From positions 62,001 to 126,000 of the forward strand of contig JAJPGV010000016.1 in NCBI GenBank assembly GCA_021325635.1: a stretch of 64,000 bases of DNA, written 5' to 3'. This DNA comes from Chloroflexota bacterium. GTDB lineage: Bacteria; Chloroflexota; JAJPGV01. This document shows, piece after piece, positions 16,533-25,134 of this stretch. Below the pieces are notes generated by a model. That model had not been told where the DNA came from and did no database searches. It was given only the letters and a program-made list of their open reading frames with translations. The number at the start of each line of letters is the position of its first letter. The first letter of the stretch is position 1. The translations under genes and the position numbers were made by a program.

Positions 16533-17729
16533 ATGTCATCGTCGGGAGCAATGAACAGGCGGTCCTTCTTGAGCGCCCTCTCGCTGACCTGCGCGGCCGT
16601 GCTGTGCGGCTGCGGCGCGAGCCCTGCCCCGCCGTCAACAGCGAATGCCTCGGCTGGCGCGAGCGCGGCGGGCAGTGCCCAGGCGCAGGGCAGCGGGAGC
16701 GCCTGGCAGCAAATGGTGGACGCCGCCAAACGGGAAGGCACGGTCAACCTCTATGGTGGTAACGCCCGCGATAACCAGGCCATGATCCCACTGTTCGAAA
16801 AGGCGTTTCCCAGCATCAAGGTGGCAGGTACATTCGCGCCCGGCGGCGACCTCGTGACCAGGATCGTCGCCGAGCGTACCGCGGGCAAGTACCTGGCGGA
16901 CGTGCTGATCGGGCCCGGCGCGAGCGCGATCGTTCCGCTCAAGCCGATCGGTGGACTCCGGCCGATGGCCGACCTGCTCATCGGGCCCGACATGGTCGAT
17001 CCGTCCAAGTGGTTCGACGGCCACCTGTGGTGGCTCGACGCCAAGGAGCCCTACACCACGCTCGCCTATCAGGGAACCGTCCAGGAATCGGTCTACTACA
17101 ACACCAAGATGGTCGATCCCAAGCAGTTCACTTCCTATAAAGAGCTCCTGGATCCGAAGTGGAACGGCAAGATCGTGGCCACCGACGTGCGCAAGCCGGG
17201 AGCCGGAGCCGTGCCAACCCGCTTCATGTACAAGCATCCCGACCTGGGCCCGGACTTCTTACGCAACCTGTTTGGCAGCACCAACATCACCTTGAGCAGC
17301 AATCAGGGCCAGATGATCGACTGGGTGGCGCAGGGCCGCTACCTGTTGGGCATGTTCCCCAACCCACCCGAAGTGCTCCACGCAGCGGAGCAGGGCTTGC
17401 CGGTAGCCATGATGCCCGGAGACCAGTTCAAAGAAGGTGCGCCCATCGGCCCAGGCGGCGGCGCGGTAAGCCTGGTGGATAAGGGCCCCCATCCAAACGC
17501 GGCCGCCGTTTTCGTCAACTGGCTGCTCTCAAGGGAGGGGCAGACGTTCTGGCAGGAGCAGGTGCAGCAGAATTCGCTCAGGATCGACATCCCCAAAGAA
17601 GGCTTTCCTACGTCGAATATTCCCAAACCGGGCGTCAAGTACGTCAATGCCGCCACGGAAGATTACGCCCAGCTGTCCGGGACCGTGATCACCGACCTGG
17701 TGACCAACGCGATCGATAAGAAACAGTAA
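16533..17729 (+). CDS. ABC transporter solute-binding lipoprotein, first of a triplet
   Basis: 398 residues, GGGGAG before the ATG. A Tat-like signal (NRRSFL, 8-13) and lipobox VLCGC (Cys27) are followed by a short Ser/Ala/Gly linker. The mature domain starts QMVDAAKREGTVNLYGGNA. It carries VYYNTKMVDPKQF, LLDPKWNGKIVATDVRKPG and MYKHPDLGPDFLRNLFG, and closes with YVNAATEDYAQLSGTVI. The same sentence-like order recurs in the next two genes and at 34587. It sits 92 bp after a UbiD stop, in the same operon, so its ligand may be the acid handled by the UbiD enzymes (inference). Confidence 0.93.
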   Translation: MSSSGAMNRRSFLSALSLTCAAVLCGCGASPAPPSTANASAGASAAGSAQAQGSGSAWQQMVDAAKREGTVNLYGGNARDNQAMIPLFEKAFPSIKVAGTFAPGGDLVTRIVAERTAGKYLADVLIGPGASAIVPLKPIGGLRPMADLLIGPDMVDPSKWFDGHLWWLDAKEPYTTLAYQGTVQESVYYNTKMVDPKQFTSYKELLDPKWNGKIVATDVRKPGAGAVPTRFMYKHPDLGPDFLRNLFGSTNITLSSNQGQMIDWVAQGRYLLGMFPNPPEVLHAAEQGLPVAMMPGDQFKEGAPIGPGGGAVSLVDKGPHPNAAAVFVNWLLSREGQTFWQEQVQQNSLRIDIPKEGFPTSNIPKPGVKYVNAATEDYAQLSGTVITDLVTNAIDKKQ

Positions 17730-17779
17730 GGCCGGTCCAACATCCACGACCTGAGCTTCGACAGCAGAGGAGACGAGCA

Positions 17780-19039
17780 GTGAACACCCAAGAACCAGCG
17801 CCTGCCTTACCGCGCTTGACCCGACGCCAGCTTCTGGGATCCTTGGCTCTTGCCGGCTCGGCCGCCATCTTAGCTGCGTGCGGAAGCGCTGCCCCGGCAG
17901 CGCCAAGCGGCAGCCAGCAGGCAGCCTCGCCCAGCACTGGGCAGGCGCCCGCCTCTGCCAAGCCGAGCGTCGGCGGCGCGGCTCCTGCATCAGCGGCAGC
18001 CAGCGCAGGCGGGGATTGGGCGCAGGTCCTGGATGCCGCCAAGAAGGAGGGCGTCGTGAACCTGTACGGCGGCCTCGGCCAGGATAACCGCGATGCTATG
18101 ACGGGCCCCTTCGAAAAGGCCTTCCCTGGCATCAAGATCAACGGTACGTGGGGTCCCGGCGCCTCGCTGGTCAGCCGTGTGTCCGCCGAGCGCCAGGCCG
18201 ACAAGTACCTGGCCGACGTCCTGATTGGACCGGGCGCCAGCGGCATCTTTCCCCTGAAGCCAATAGGCGCGCTGCTGCCGCTCGACCCGGCGCTGCTGCT
18301 GCCCGAGGTGACGGACACCTCGTTGTGGCTGGGCCATCATCTGTGGTACGTCGACTCCACCCAGCCCAACACCACACTGGGCTTCGTGGCCAACGTCCAG
18401 TCGCTTATCACCTACAACACCAAGCTGATAGAGCCCACCCAGTTCAAATCCCACTGGGATCTCCTGGATCCTAAATGGAAGGGCAAGATCGCGGCCACCG
18501 ACGTGCGCAAGCCTGGTGCCGGCGCCGTCGGGACCCGGTTCATCTACAAACACCCCGACCTGGGTCCGCAGTTCCTGGAGCGGCTGTTCGGCGAGATGAA
18601 CCTCGCCCTCAGCAATGACACCCGGCAAATGGTCGACTGGGTGGTCCAGGGCCGCTACCCCATCTCCATCTTCCAGAATCCACCCGACGTGATGGACGCG
18701 ATGGCCCAGAACCTGCCCATCGCCATGCTGCCGGGAGACGCGCTCAAAGAAGGAGCGCCCGTTGGCCCGGGTGGTGGCACGGTGAACCTGATGGAGCGCG
18801 GCCCCAATCCCAACGCCGGGAAGGTGTTCGTCAACTGGCTGCTCTCAAAGGACGGCCAGATCTCATGGCAGCAGCACGTCCGCGACAACTCCGCCCGGAC
18901 CGATATTCCGAAGGACGGAGTGCCGACGCTGTTCTTACCAAAGGCTGGCGTTGATTATGTCAATGGCGCGACTGAAGATTACGCCAAGCTCTCCGGTACC
19001 GTCATCAAGGACGTCCTGGATAAGGCGCTTGCCAAATAG
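17780..19039 (+). CDS. ABC transporter solute-binding lipoprotein, second of a triplet
   Basis: 419 residues from GTG 17780 behind AGAGGAGA. The twin-arginine segment LTRRQLLGS (13-21) and lipobox ILAAC (Cys34) lead into the longest linker of the triplet, about 45 residues of Ser/Ala/Pro. The domain matches the previous protein (VLDAAKKEGVVNLYGGLGQ, GKIAATDVRKPGAGAVGT, YKHPDLGPQFLERLFGEMN). It differs near the ligand-side loop: LWYVDSTQPNTTLGF here, LWWLDAKEPYTTLAY in its neighbours. The stop TAG abuts the next ATG directly, so translation is almost certainly coupled. Confidence 0.93.
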   Translation: MNTQEPAPALPRLTRRQLLGSLALAGSAAILAACGSAAPAAPSGSQQAASPSTGQAPASAKPSVGGAAPASAAASAGGDWAQVLDAAKKEGVVNLYGGLGQDNRDAMTGPFEKAFPGIKINGTWGPGASLVSRVSAERQADKYLADVLIGPGASGIFPLKPIGALLPLDPALLLPEVTDTSLWLGHHLWYVDSTQPNTTLGFVANVQSLITYNTKLIEPTQFKSHWDLLDPKWKGKIAATDVRKPGAGAVGTRFIYKHPDLGPQFLERLFGEMNLALSNDTRQMVDWVVQGRYPISIFQNPPDVMDAMAQNLPIAMLPGDALKEGAPVGPGGGTVNLMERGPNPNAGKVFVNWLLSKDGQISWQQHVRDNSARTDIPKDGVPTLFLPKAGVDYVNGATEDYAKLSGTVIKDVLDKALAK

Positions 19040-20236
19040 ATGACCGGACACCTCGATCGCCGACGATTCCTGCTGCTGGCCGCGGGCAGCGTCTCCGCCC
19101 TTCTGGCCGCCTGTGGTTCTCCGAGCGCCAACTCCCTGCCCGCCGCCTCATCTGCAAGCGCCGGCCGAACGACCTCGACCGGCGCCTCACCGCAACAGGC
19201 CGCCGGCTGGGATCAAATCGTGGCCGAGGCCAAGCGCGAGGGAACGGTCAACGTGTACGGCGCCGGTTCACAGAACAAGGAGGCGCTGGCCGACCCCTTC
19301 GAGAGGGCATACCCCGGCATTAAGGTCAATCTCACGCTGGCTCCCCCGGCCGACGTCCTGTCACGCATTACCAGCGAGCGAACGGCGGAGAAGTACATCG
19401 GCGACGTGCTAACCAGCCTCGGCGCCAGCGCCATCGTGCCGCTCAAGCCCATTGGCGCCCTGGTTCCGCTCGAGCAGGCCTTGATCCTGCCCGAGGTCAC
19501 CGACCTGAGCGTGTGGTTGAACAGGAAGCTGTGGTGGTTGGACGAGGCCGAGCCGCACACTACGCTGGCCTACGTGGGCGACGTGAACGCCCCGGCCATG
19601 TACAACACCAAGCTGATCGATCCCAAGCAATTCACGTCCTACCTCGACCTGCTCGATCCCAAGTGGAAGGGCAAGATGTCCGCGACCGACGTGCGCCGCC
19701 CAGGCGGAGGAGCAGTCATCACCCGCTTCTGGTACACGCAGCCCGGGCTCGGTCCGCAATTCATGGAGCGGCTCTTCCGAGACATGAGCCTGACGCTGAG
19801 CTCCGACCCACGCCAGATGATCGATTGGGTTGCCCAGGGTCGCTATCCCATCGGACTGATGCCCAACTACGCGGACGTGTTCCCGGCCGTGCAGCAGGGC
19901 TTGCCACTGGGGCTGCTGTCCTCGGAATCATTCAAAGAGGGTGTGCCGATCGGGCCAAGCGGCGGGACGGTCAGCTTGCTGGACAAGGGACCGCATCCCA
20001 ACGCCGCCAGAGTCTTCCTGAACTGGCTGCTGTCGAAAGACGGCCAGCTCTCATGGCAGAAGAACAAGGGGGACAACTCGCTGAGAACCGATATCTCCAA
20101 GGAAGGCGTGCCGCCATCCTACCTGCCGGATCCCAAGAGCACATACGTCAACGCCGGGACGGAAGGGTACGCCAAGCTGTCCAGCACCGTCATCCCGGAC
20201 GTTGTCAACAAGGCGCTGCAGGAGGCCAAGCCATAA
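19040..20236 (+). CDS. ABC transporter solute-binding lipoprotein, third of a triplet
   Basis: 398 residues. The ATG begins at the base after the previous stop (0-bp gap). The signal is compact: DRRRFLLLAAGSVSALLAAC (6-25), with the lipidated Cys at 25 and a twin-arginine-like RRRF. The linker is about 30 residues. The mature domain keeps IVAEAKREGTVNVYGAGSQ, LLDPKWKGKMSATDVRRPG and HPNAARVFLNWLLSKDGQ. It lacks the YKHPDLGP block of the two upstream paralogues (WYTQPGLGPQFMERLF instead). The GGAGG near its 3' end (about 20221) serves as the ribosome site of the following cupin gene, whose start overlaps this stop. Confidence 0.93.
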   Translation: MTGHLDRRRFLLLAAGSVSALLAACGSPSANSLPAASSASAGRTTSTGASPQQAAGWDQIVAEAKREGTVNVYGAGSQNKEALADPFERAYPGIKVNLTLAPPADVLSRITSERTAEKYIGDVLTSLGASAIVPLKPIGALVPLEQALILPEVTDLSVWLNRKLWWLDEAEPHTTLAYVGDVNAPAMYNTKLIDPKQFTSYLDLLDPKWKGKMSATDVRRPGGGAVITRFWYTQPGLGPQFMERLFRDMSLTLSSDPRQMIDWVAQGRYPIGLMPNYADVFPAVQQGLPLGLLSSESFKEGVPIGPSGGTVSLLDKGPHPNAARVFLNWLLSKDGQLSWQKNKGDNSLRTDISKEGVPPSYLPDPKSTYVNAGTEGYAKLSSTVIPDVVNKALQEAKP

Positions 20237-21381
20237 CACCAACACCCAGCGCTCGGTCCGACAGCAGCATCCCCACCGATCCATACGGCCGCTGGCTCAC
20301 CGCCCAGGGCATTCCCGTTCACCAGGGACTCCACGTCGCGGATCTGCGCACCGCGGAGGTCGGATGGTGGGCGACGCGCGGCTGCAGCGGCGCGCTCCTC
20401 CAGCTCATGGGCCAGGAAAGCGTGACCCAGGCGTGCATCAGCGAGATCGCGCCCGGCCAGGCATCCCCGCCCTTTCACATGGCCCTGGATGAGGCGTTCT
20501 TCGTGCTGGACGGGCATGGCGTCGCCAGTGTGTGGGGCAGCGATGAGTCCCGCAAGATCAGCTTCGAATGGCAGCGGCACAGCCTGTTCCTGATTCCCGG
20601 CAACTACACCTATCGTCTCTACAACGCGCACGGCTCCGAGCCCCTACGGCTGCTGCACTTCAACTACCTGCCGCTGGCCATGAAGCTGATTCCCTTCGCG
20701 GACACGTTCTTCAGCAGCACGGCGGTGGACAGCGAGCGGATGTCGGCACTGAACGGCCAGGGCGCGTTTGCCGCCGCTCGTCCACTCACGGCGGAAGACA
20801 GGGCCTCGAATCGGGTGCAGTCCAGCGACGGCTGGGGCGGCAACGTCTGGATCGGCAACCTCTTTCCCGATCTCGACGCCTGGCAGAACCTGCAGGCGGT
20901 GGCGCACCGCGGCGCGACGCAGTCGGTAGCCATGGTGTTTCCCGGCTCGCCCCTGTCCAGCCACATGTCGGTCTTCGAGCCGGGAACCTACAAGAAGGCG
21001 CATCGCCACGCTGCGGGTGTGGTCATTGTGGTCATCTCCGGTGAGGGCTACTCGCTCATGTGGCGCGAAGGCGAAGCCAAGAACGTCATTCCCTGGCGAG
21101 CCGGCTCCGCGTTCTCGCCTCCGAATCGCTGGTTCCACCAGCATTTCAACGTCGGCGCAGAGCCAGCCCGCTACCTGGCCCTGCACGTGCCGCGAGGGAT
21201 GAGCGGCTACAGCCAACGGCCCGAGTATCTCGATCGGGATCAGATCGAGCTGACCGCCGAGGACCCCTGGGTTCGAGAGACGTTCGAGAGCGAGCTGGCG
21301 AAGCGCAGCCTGCGCTCGCTGATGCCGCAGGAAGCGTACGTCGACAAGCATTTCGATTGGAGCAAGCGCAAGAAGGCGTGA
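20233..21381 (+). CDS. Double-cupin protein (family A), apparent ATA start
   Basis: 382 residues if read from ATA at 20233, which overlaps the TAA stop of the preceding gene by three bases and has GGAGG eight bases upstream. In this frame there is no ATG, GTG or TTG close to the conserved N-terminus (DPYGRWLTAQGIPVHQGL, aligning with TSYEKWMQQEAVPIVRGHG of the 28613 protein). The next upstream starts lie far inside the solute-binding gene. Two cupin domains are present: PPFHMALDEAFFVLDGHG in the first, KKAHRHAAGVVIVVISGEGY and NRWFHQHFNVGAEPARY in the second. C-terminal ELTAEDPWVRETFESEL matches the family tail. Metal-dependent chemistry is expected; the reaction is unknown. Confidence 0.82.
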   Translation: MTPTPSARSDSSIPTDPYGRWLTAQGIPVHQGLHVADLRTAEVGWWATRGCSGALLQLMGQESVTQACISEIAPGQASPPFHMALDEAFFVLDGHGVASVWGSDESRKISFEWQRHSLFLIPGNYTYRLYNAHGSEPLRLLHFNYLPLAMKLIPFADTFFSSTAVDSERMSALNGQGAFAAARPLTAEDRASNRVQSSDGWGGNVWIGNLFPDLDAWQNLQAVAHRGATQSVAMVFPGSPLSSHMSVFEPGTYKKAHRHAAGVVIVVISGEGYSLMWREGEAKNVIPWRAGSAFSPPNRWFHQHFNVGAEPARYLALHVPRGMSGYSQRPEYLDRDQIELTAEDPWVRETFESELAKRSLRSLMPQEAYVDKHFDWSKRKKA

Positions 21382-21415
21382 TCGCCCAACGCGAAGCAAC
21401 TGGAGTGAAGCAGCC

Positions 21416-22339
21416 ATGAAGCCTATTCGCGGCATGTTCCTGCCGCTGCCCACGGTGTTCAAGCACGACGGCAGTCCCGATGAGGCCGTTATGCGGGACA
21501 TGGTGAATCACTACGTGGATGCCGGCGTGGACGCCCTGTTCGTGACCGGCTCGTTCGGCCAGGGCCCGGCCATGAATGCCGACGAGCGCCGACGCGTGGC
21601 GGAGGTCGTGCTGGAGGAGAACCGCCACCGTGTGCCGGCCATCGTTCACATCGGCACAGCCGACCCCTACTCGACCATCGAGCTCGGGCGCCACGCGCTC
21701 GAGCACGGCGCGGAGGGCGTCGGCATCGTGGGGCCGTACTATTACTCCGATCACAGCCAGGCCGAAATCAAGGACTATTTCCGGCTCATCGGCCGAGAGC
21801 TGACCTGTCCCATCCTTGTCTATAACAACGCCGGCTACTCCGGCTATCCGATCGGGCCTGAGCTGATGAAGCAGCTGGTCGCCGATTCACCCCAGATCTT
21901 CGGCTCGAAGGTGGCGGACTCGAATCTCGACGCGGCGCTGCAGTACCACTATCTGCTCGGCCCCGAGTTCGGCCTGTACATCGGCGCCAGCACCCTAGTC
22001 CCTGGCGTGCTGGCCGGACTCTCCGGAACGATCAGCCCGCCACTGTCGCTGTGCCCCAAGCTCGGCGTCGAGACGGTCAAAGCCGCCGAGCAGGGAAACC
22101 TGGACCGGGCACTGCGCCTGCAGCTGGAGGTCGTGGAGTTCCATGCCCGGATCACCGGCTTCTGGCGGCGGTTTGGCTATGGGCTGTTCAGCGCCGCGCT
22201 GCGCGAGGTTGGCTTCGCCGTGCAGAAGTACCCACGCTGGCCAACGCCGGAGGTCGATGAGCAGAGCATCGAGCTGCTGCGGGCCTGCCTACGAAGGGCG
22301 CAGCAGGCCCTGAGCACCGGCGAGCCGCAGCTCGTTTGA
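21416..22339 (+). CDS. DapA/NAL-family class I aldolase (dihydrodipicolinate synthase-like)
   Basis: 307 residues, TIM-barrel Schiff-base aldolase or lyase family acting on pyruvate-type keto acids. GGAGTGAAG precedes the ATG. Landmarks: FVTGSFGQGPAMNADERRRV (about 42-61) at the position of the usual GTTGE motif, catalytic-type Tyr136 in LVYNNAGYSG, and Schiff-base Lys165 in IFGSKVADSN. Members in catabolic clusters include trans-o-hydroxybenzylidenepyruvate hydratase-aldolase and 4-hydroxy-2-oxo-acid lyases, so a role in processing a ring-cleavage product is plausible; lysine biosynthesis is unlikely from context. The end overlaps the next UbiD gene at TGATG. Confidence 0.9.
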   Translation: MKPIRGMFLPLPTVFKHDGSPDEAVMRDMVNHYVDAGVDALFVTGSFGQGPAMNADERRRVAEVVLEENRHRVPAIVHIGTADPYSTIELGRHALEHGAEGVGIVGPYYYSDHSQAEIKDYFRLIGRELTCPILVYNNAGYSGYPIGPELMKQLVADSPQIFGSKVADSNLDAALQYHYLLGPEFGLYIGASTLVPGVLAGLSGTISPPLSLCPKLGVETVKAAEQGNLDRALRLQLEVVEFHARITGFWRRFGYGLFSAALREVGFAVQKYPRWPTPEVDEQSIELLRACLRRAQQALSTGEPQLV

Positions 22340-23958
22340 TGCCCGAACAGAGGTATCCTCGGGATCTTCGACAGCTGCTCGACCTTCTCGACAGTCACGG
22401 CAAGCTGTATCGCTTCACCGAAGCCATCGACAAAGACAGCGAGCTGGTGCCGCTGCTGCGGGTGCAGCTGCGCGGGCTGCACGGTCCGGAGCGCAAGGTC
22501 CTGCTGTTCGAGGACGTGCGCGGGGCGAACGGCCAGCGCTTCGACATGCGGGTGGCCGCGGGGGTGTACGGCCTGTCGGAAGAGATTTTCGCGCTCGGGA
22601 TGAACTGCGCTACGCCGCAGGACATGCTGGAGCGCTGGCACCAGGCCCTCGAGGCGCCCATTGCGCCGGTGGTCGTAGACGGCGGTCCCGTGCAGGAGGA
22701 GGTGCACACCGGCGACGATCTTCTGAGTCGGGGGCTGGACGAGATTCCGGCGCCCTGCGAAGAGGTTGGTTTCAGCCAGATGATCCGCACCGGCGTGCCG
22801 ATGATCACGCGCGATCCGGAGACAGGGATCTCCAATGTCGGGACCTATAACGGCTTCTTCCACGATCGCGCCCGTATGGTCGCCGGCATCTACCCACCGC
22901 AAGACGCCATGCGCTACCACTGGCAGACCGCTCGGCGCCGGGGCGAGGACCTGCCGGTGGCCATCGTGGTGGGTGCCATGCCCAATCTGATCGCCGTCGG
23001 CTCGGCGCGCATCCCCTATGGCCTCGAAGAGCTGGCGGTGGCCGGGGGCATCGCCGGCGAGCCCCTGGAGATGGTGCGCTGCAAGACCGTGCCGCTCGAA
23101 GTGCCCGCGCGCGCCGAGCTGGTGATCGAGGGCATGCTGTCCACAACGACCATGGAGCCCAAGCTGGCCTTTGGCGAGTATCCCGGCTACATGCACATGG
23201 AGCGCAGCAACTCGCCGGTGCTGCGCGTGACTGCCATCACCCATCGCCAGGACGCGATCTTCACCCCGGTGCTGGTAGGCTTCCCGCCCAGTGACAGCAA
23301 CACCATTGCCTCGTTCGTCGCGGCCGCGATGCTCTATCACAACCTGCGACACGCCTGCCGGCTGCCCGTCGAAGAGGTCTTCATCTCCGACATGACGGGC
23401 GGACCATTCTGCGTGATCCGGCTCGAGCGCGGCGCCACCCGAAACGTGTGGCAGGTGCTGCAGGCGGCCGCAGGCCTGTCCGCGACAACCAAGTGGATCA
23501 TCGCCGTCGATTACGACGTCAACCCCCGCGACCCCGACCTGCTCATCTGGGCGCTCACCTGGCGGGTGCGACCCGAAAGCGACGTCGTGGTCATGCGCGG
23601 CCGGCAGGTCGGGCTGGATCCGTCGTTCGGGGCGACCGGGTCATCCCACGGGAAGATGGAGCCAGGCTTGCCGAGCGAGTATTTCCGGGTGATGGTGGAC
23701 GCGACCATGTCCGGCGCCTATCCACCCGTGGCGCTGCCCAAGCGCGAGTATATGGAGCGTGCGCTGGAGCTCTGGAAGCGGCAGCCCGGGCTGCCGGAGC
23801 CGGCGCTTCGCCCACCATGGCACGGCTACACCCTCGGCTATTGGAGCGAGGAGGACCAACGCCTGGCGGACCTCATTGCCGCCGGCGACTACAAGGCCGT
23901 CGGTCGGGCGGCGGCGCAGATGCAGGTGACAACCGAAACGGTACTGAACAAGGAGTAG
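22339..23958 (+). CDS. UbiD-family protein, 540-residue subgroup with altered active site
   Basis: 539 residues. I use ATG 22339, overlapping the aldolase stop by one base; TTG 22336 is the alternative. The sequence begins with FTEAIDKDSELVPLLRVQL near residue 26. The catalytic Arg position is N171 (NVGTYN), and the second Glu motif reads MEPKLAFGE with Lys275 at the Fdc1-E277 position and Glu280 at the E282 position. The metal-site Glu244 (GEPLEM) is intact, unlike the 14824 paralogue. C-terminal GYWSEEDQRLADLIAAGDYKAVG is a tail typical of this subgroup. An M24 gene follows after six bases. Confidence 0.92.
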   Translation: MPEQRYPRDLRQLLDLLDSHGKLYRFTEAIDKDSELVPLLRVQLRGLHGPERKVLLFEDVRGANGQRFDMRVAAGVYGLSEEIFALGMNCATPQDMLERWHQALEAPIAPVVVDGGPVQEEVHTGDDLLSRGLDEIPAPCEEVGFSQMIRTGVPMITRDPETGISNVGTYNGFFHDRARMVAGIYPPQDAMRYHWQTARRRGEDLPVAIVVGAMPNLIAVGSARIPYGLEELAVAGGIAGEPLEMVRCKTVPLEVPARAELVIEGMLSTTTMEPKLAFGEYPGYMHMERSNSPVLRVTAITHRQDAIFTPVLVGFPPSDSNTIASFVAAAMLYHNLRHACRLPVEEVFISDMTGGPFCVIRLERGATRNVWQVLQAAAGLSATTKWIIAVDYDVNPRDPDLLIWALTWRVRPESDVVVMRGRQVGLDPSFGATGSSHGKMEPGLPSEYFRVMVDATMSGAYPPVALPKREYMERALELWKRQPGLPEPALRPPWHGYTLGYWSEEDQRLADLIAAGDYKAVGRAAAQMQVTTETVLNKE

Positions 23959-23964
23959 ACCGAG

Positions 23965-25134
23965 ATGAACCAGCAGCCCCAACTCATGGACATCACCTGG
24001 AATGAGGAGCGATTGAAGCGCGACCGGCTGGCCCGTCTACGCGCCGAGATGCGATCGCGGAACGTTGGCGCGCTGCTGTTGACCAGCTGGGTCAGTGGCC
24101 GCTACGCGCTCAACGTGCGTGTGCCCTCCGGCGAAGCCTTCGTTCCGGTGGAGGGCGACCCGATCTACTTCGTGCGGCCCATGGACGCCGGGTACGTCGA
24201 GCTCGCCAACATCAAGACGGACAAGTACATCTACGAGCACAACCCGTCCGATCCCGAAGGCGAGAAGAAGGCCAAGCGCTGGGCCGACAGCGTGGCGGAC
24301 CTTATGGCGCAGTACGGAGTGGCCGAACAGGCGCTGGGCGTCGACACCATGGAGCCGGAGGGCACGCTTGCGCTGGCGAACCGCGGGCTCAAGCTGATGA
24401 ATGCGCGAACCGTCCTGCAGCGGGCGGCGGCTATCAAGACACAGGACGAAGTGCTCATCTACTGGGAGATGGGTAAGCTCTACGACCGCATCATGAGCAA
24501 GTTTCGCGACGACATCGCCCCCGGGATCAGCGAGCGTGAGATGATCAGCCGAGTGTACTCGAACGTAGTGAGCATGGGCGGTGAGGGCCTGCTGCAGATT
24601 AACGTCTGCGCCGGCGAGGACACCTGGCCATGGAGGCGCTGGCCAACCAACAAGCGTTTCGAGGACGGGGACCTCGTGGGCATGGATCTGCATGTCTATG
24701 GCCCGGGAGGCTACATCTACGACTCGTCGCGGACGTACCTCTGCGGCAGCAAAGCAAACGCCAAGCAGAAGGAGCTGTACCGCATTGCCCACGACTACAA
24801 CAACGCCTGCATCGAGCTCCTGAAGCCAGGCATGGCGATTCCCGAATGGGTCGAGCGGCTTCCGCAGGTCTCGGACAAGCACCGCGAGGCGGCCTACACC
24901 TTCCACATCATCCATTCGACCGGCCTCACCCCCGGCGAGTACCCGAACGTGGTCAAGCAGCGCAAGCCGGTGGAGGACACGTTCAAGGAAAACCAGGTGC
25001 TGGTGCTGGACTGCTACTTCGGCGAGGAGGGATACGACCAGGCGGTGAAGCTCGAAGAGCAGGTCGTCATCACCAAGACCGGCGCGGTCAAGATGGCCAA
25101 CATGCCGTACGACGAGCGCCTGCTGGCTGCATGA
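23965..25134 (+). CDS. M24-family metalloenzyme with one substituted metal ligand
   Basis: 389 residues; AAGGAG overlaps the UbiD stop just before the ATG. The creatinase-type N-domain precedes a catalytic domain with D241 and D253 (GMDLHVYG, YDSSRTY), H317 or H314 (FHIIHSTG) and E364/E365 (KLEE). The fourth ligand, Glu in the paralogues (IECYFGE, VECYFGE), is Asp349 here (LDCYFGE). The block NVCAGEDTWPWRRWPT is also altered from the NMNPWRRW seen in the other two. These changes suggest a different substrate or metal. It lies between two UbiD genes and overlaps the downstream one by four bases (ATGA), pointing to stoichiometric expression with them. Confidence 0.9.
   Translation: MNQQPQLMDITWNEERLKRDRLARLRAEMRSRNVGALLLTSWVSGRYALNVRVPSGEAFVPVEGDPIYFVRPMDAGYVELANIKTDKYIYEHNPSDPEGEKKAKRWADSVADLMAQYGVAEQALGVDTMEPEGTLALANRGLKLMNARTVLQRAAAIKTQDEVLIYWEMGKLYDRIMSKFRDDIAPGISEREMISRVYSNVVSMGGEGLLQINVCAGEDTWPWRRWPTNKRFEDGDLVGMDLHVYGPGGYIYDSSRTYLCGSKANAKQKELYRIAHDYNNACIELLKPGMAIPEWVERLPQVSDKHREAAYTFHIIHSTGLTPGEYPNVVKQRKPVEDTFKENQVLVLDCYFGEEGYDQAVKLEEQVVITKTGAVKMANMPYDERLLAA

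Noticed and set aside
19513-20232. Upstream extension of the cupin frame into the solute-binding gene
   Set aside because: It reads a shadow frame of the binding protein with no cupin-like sequence; homologues begin near 20233.
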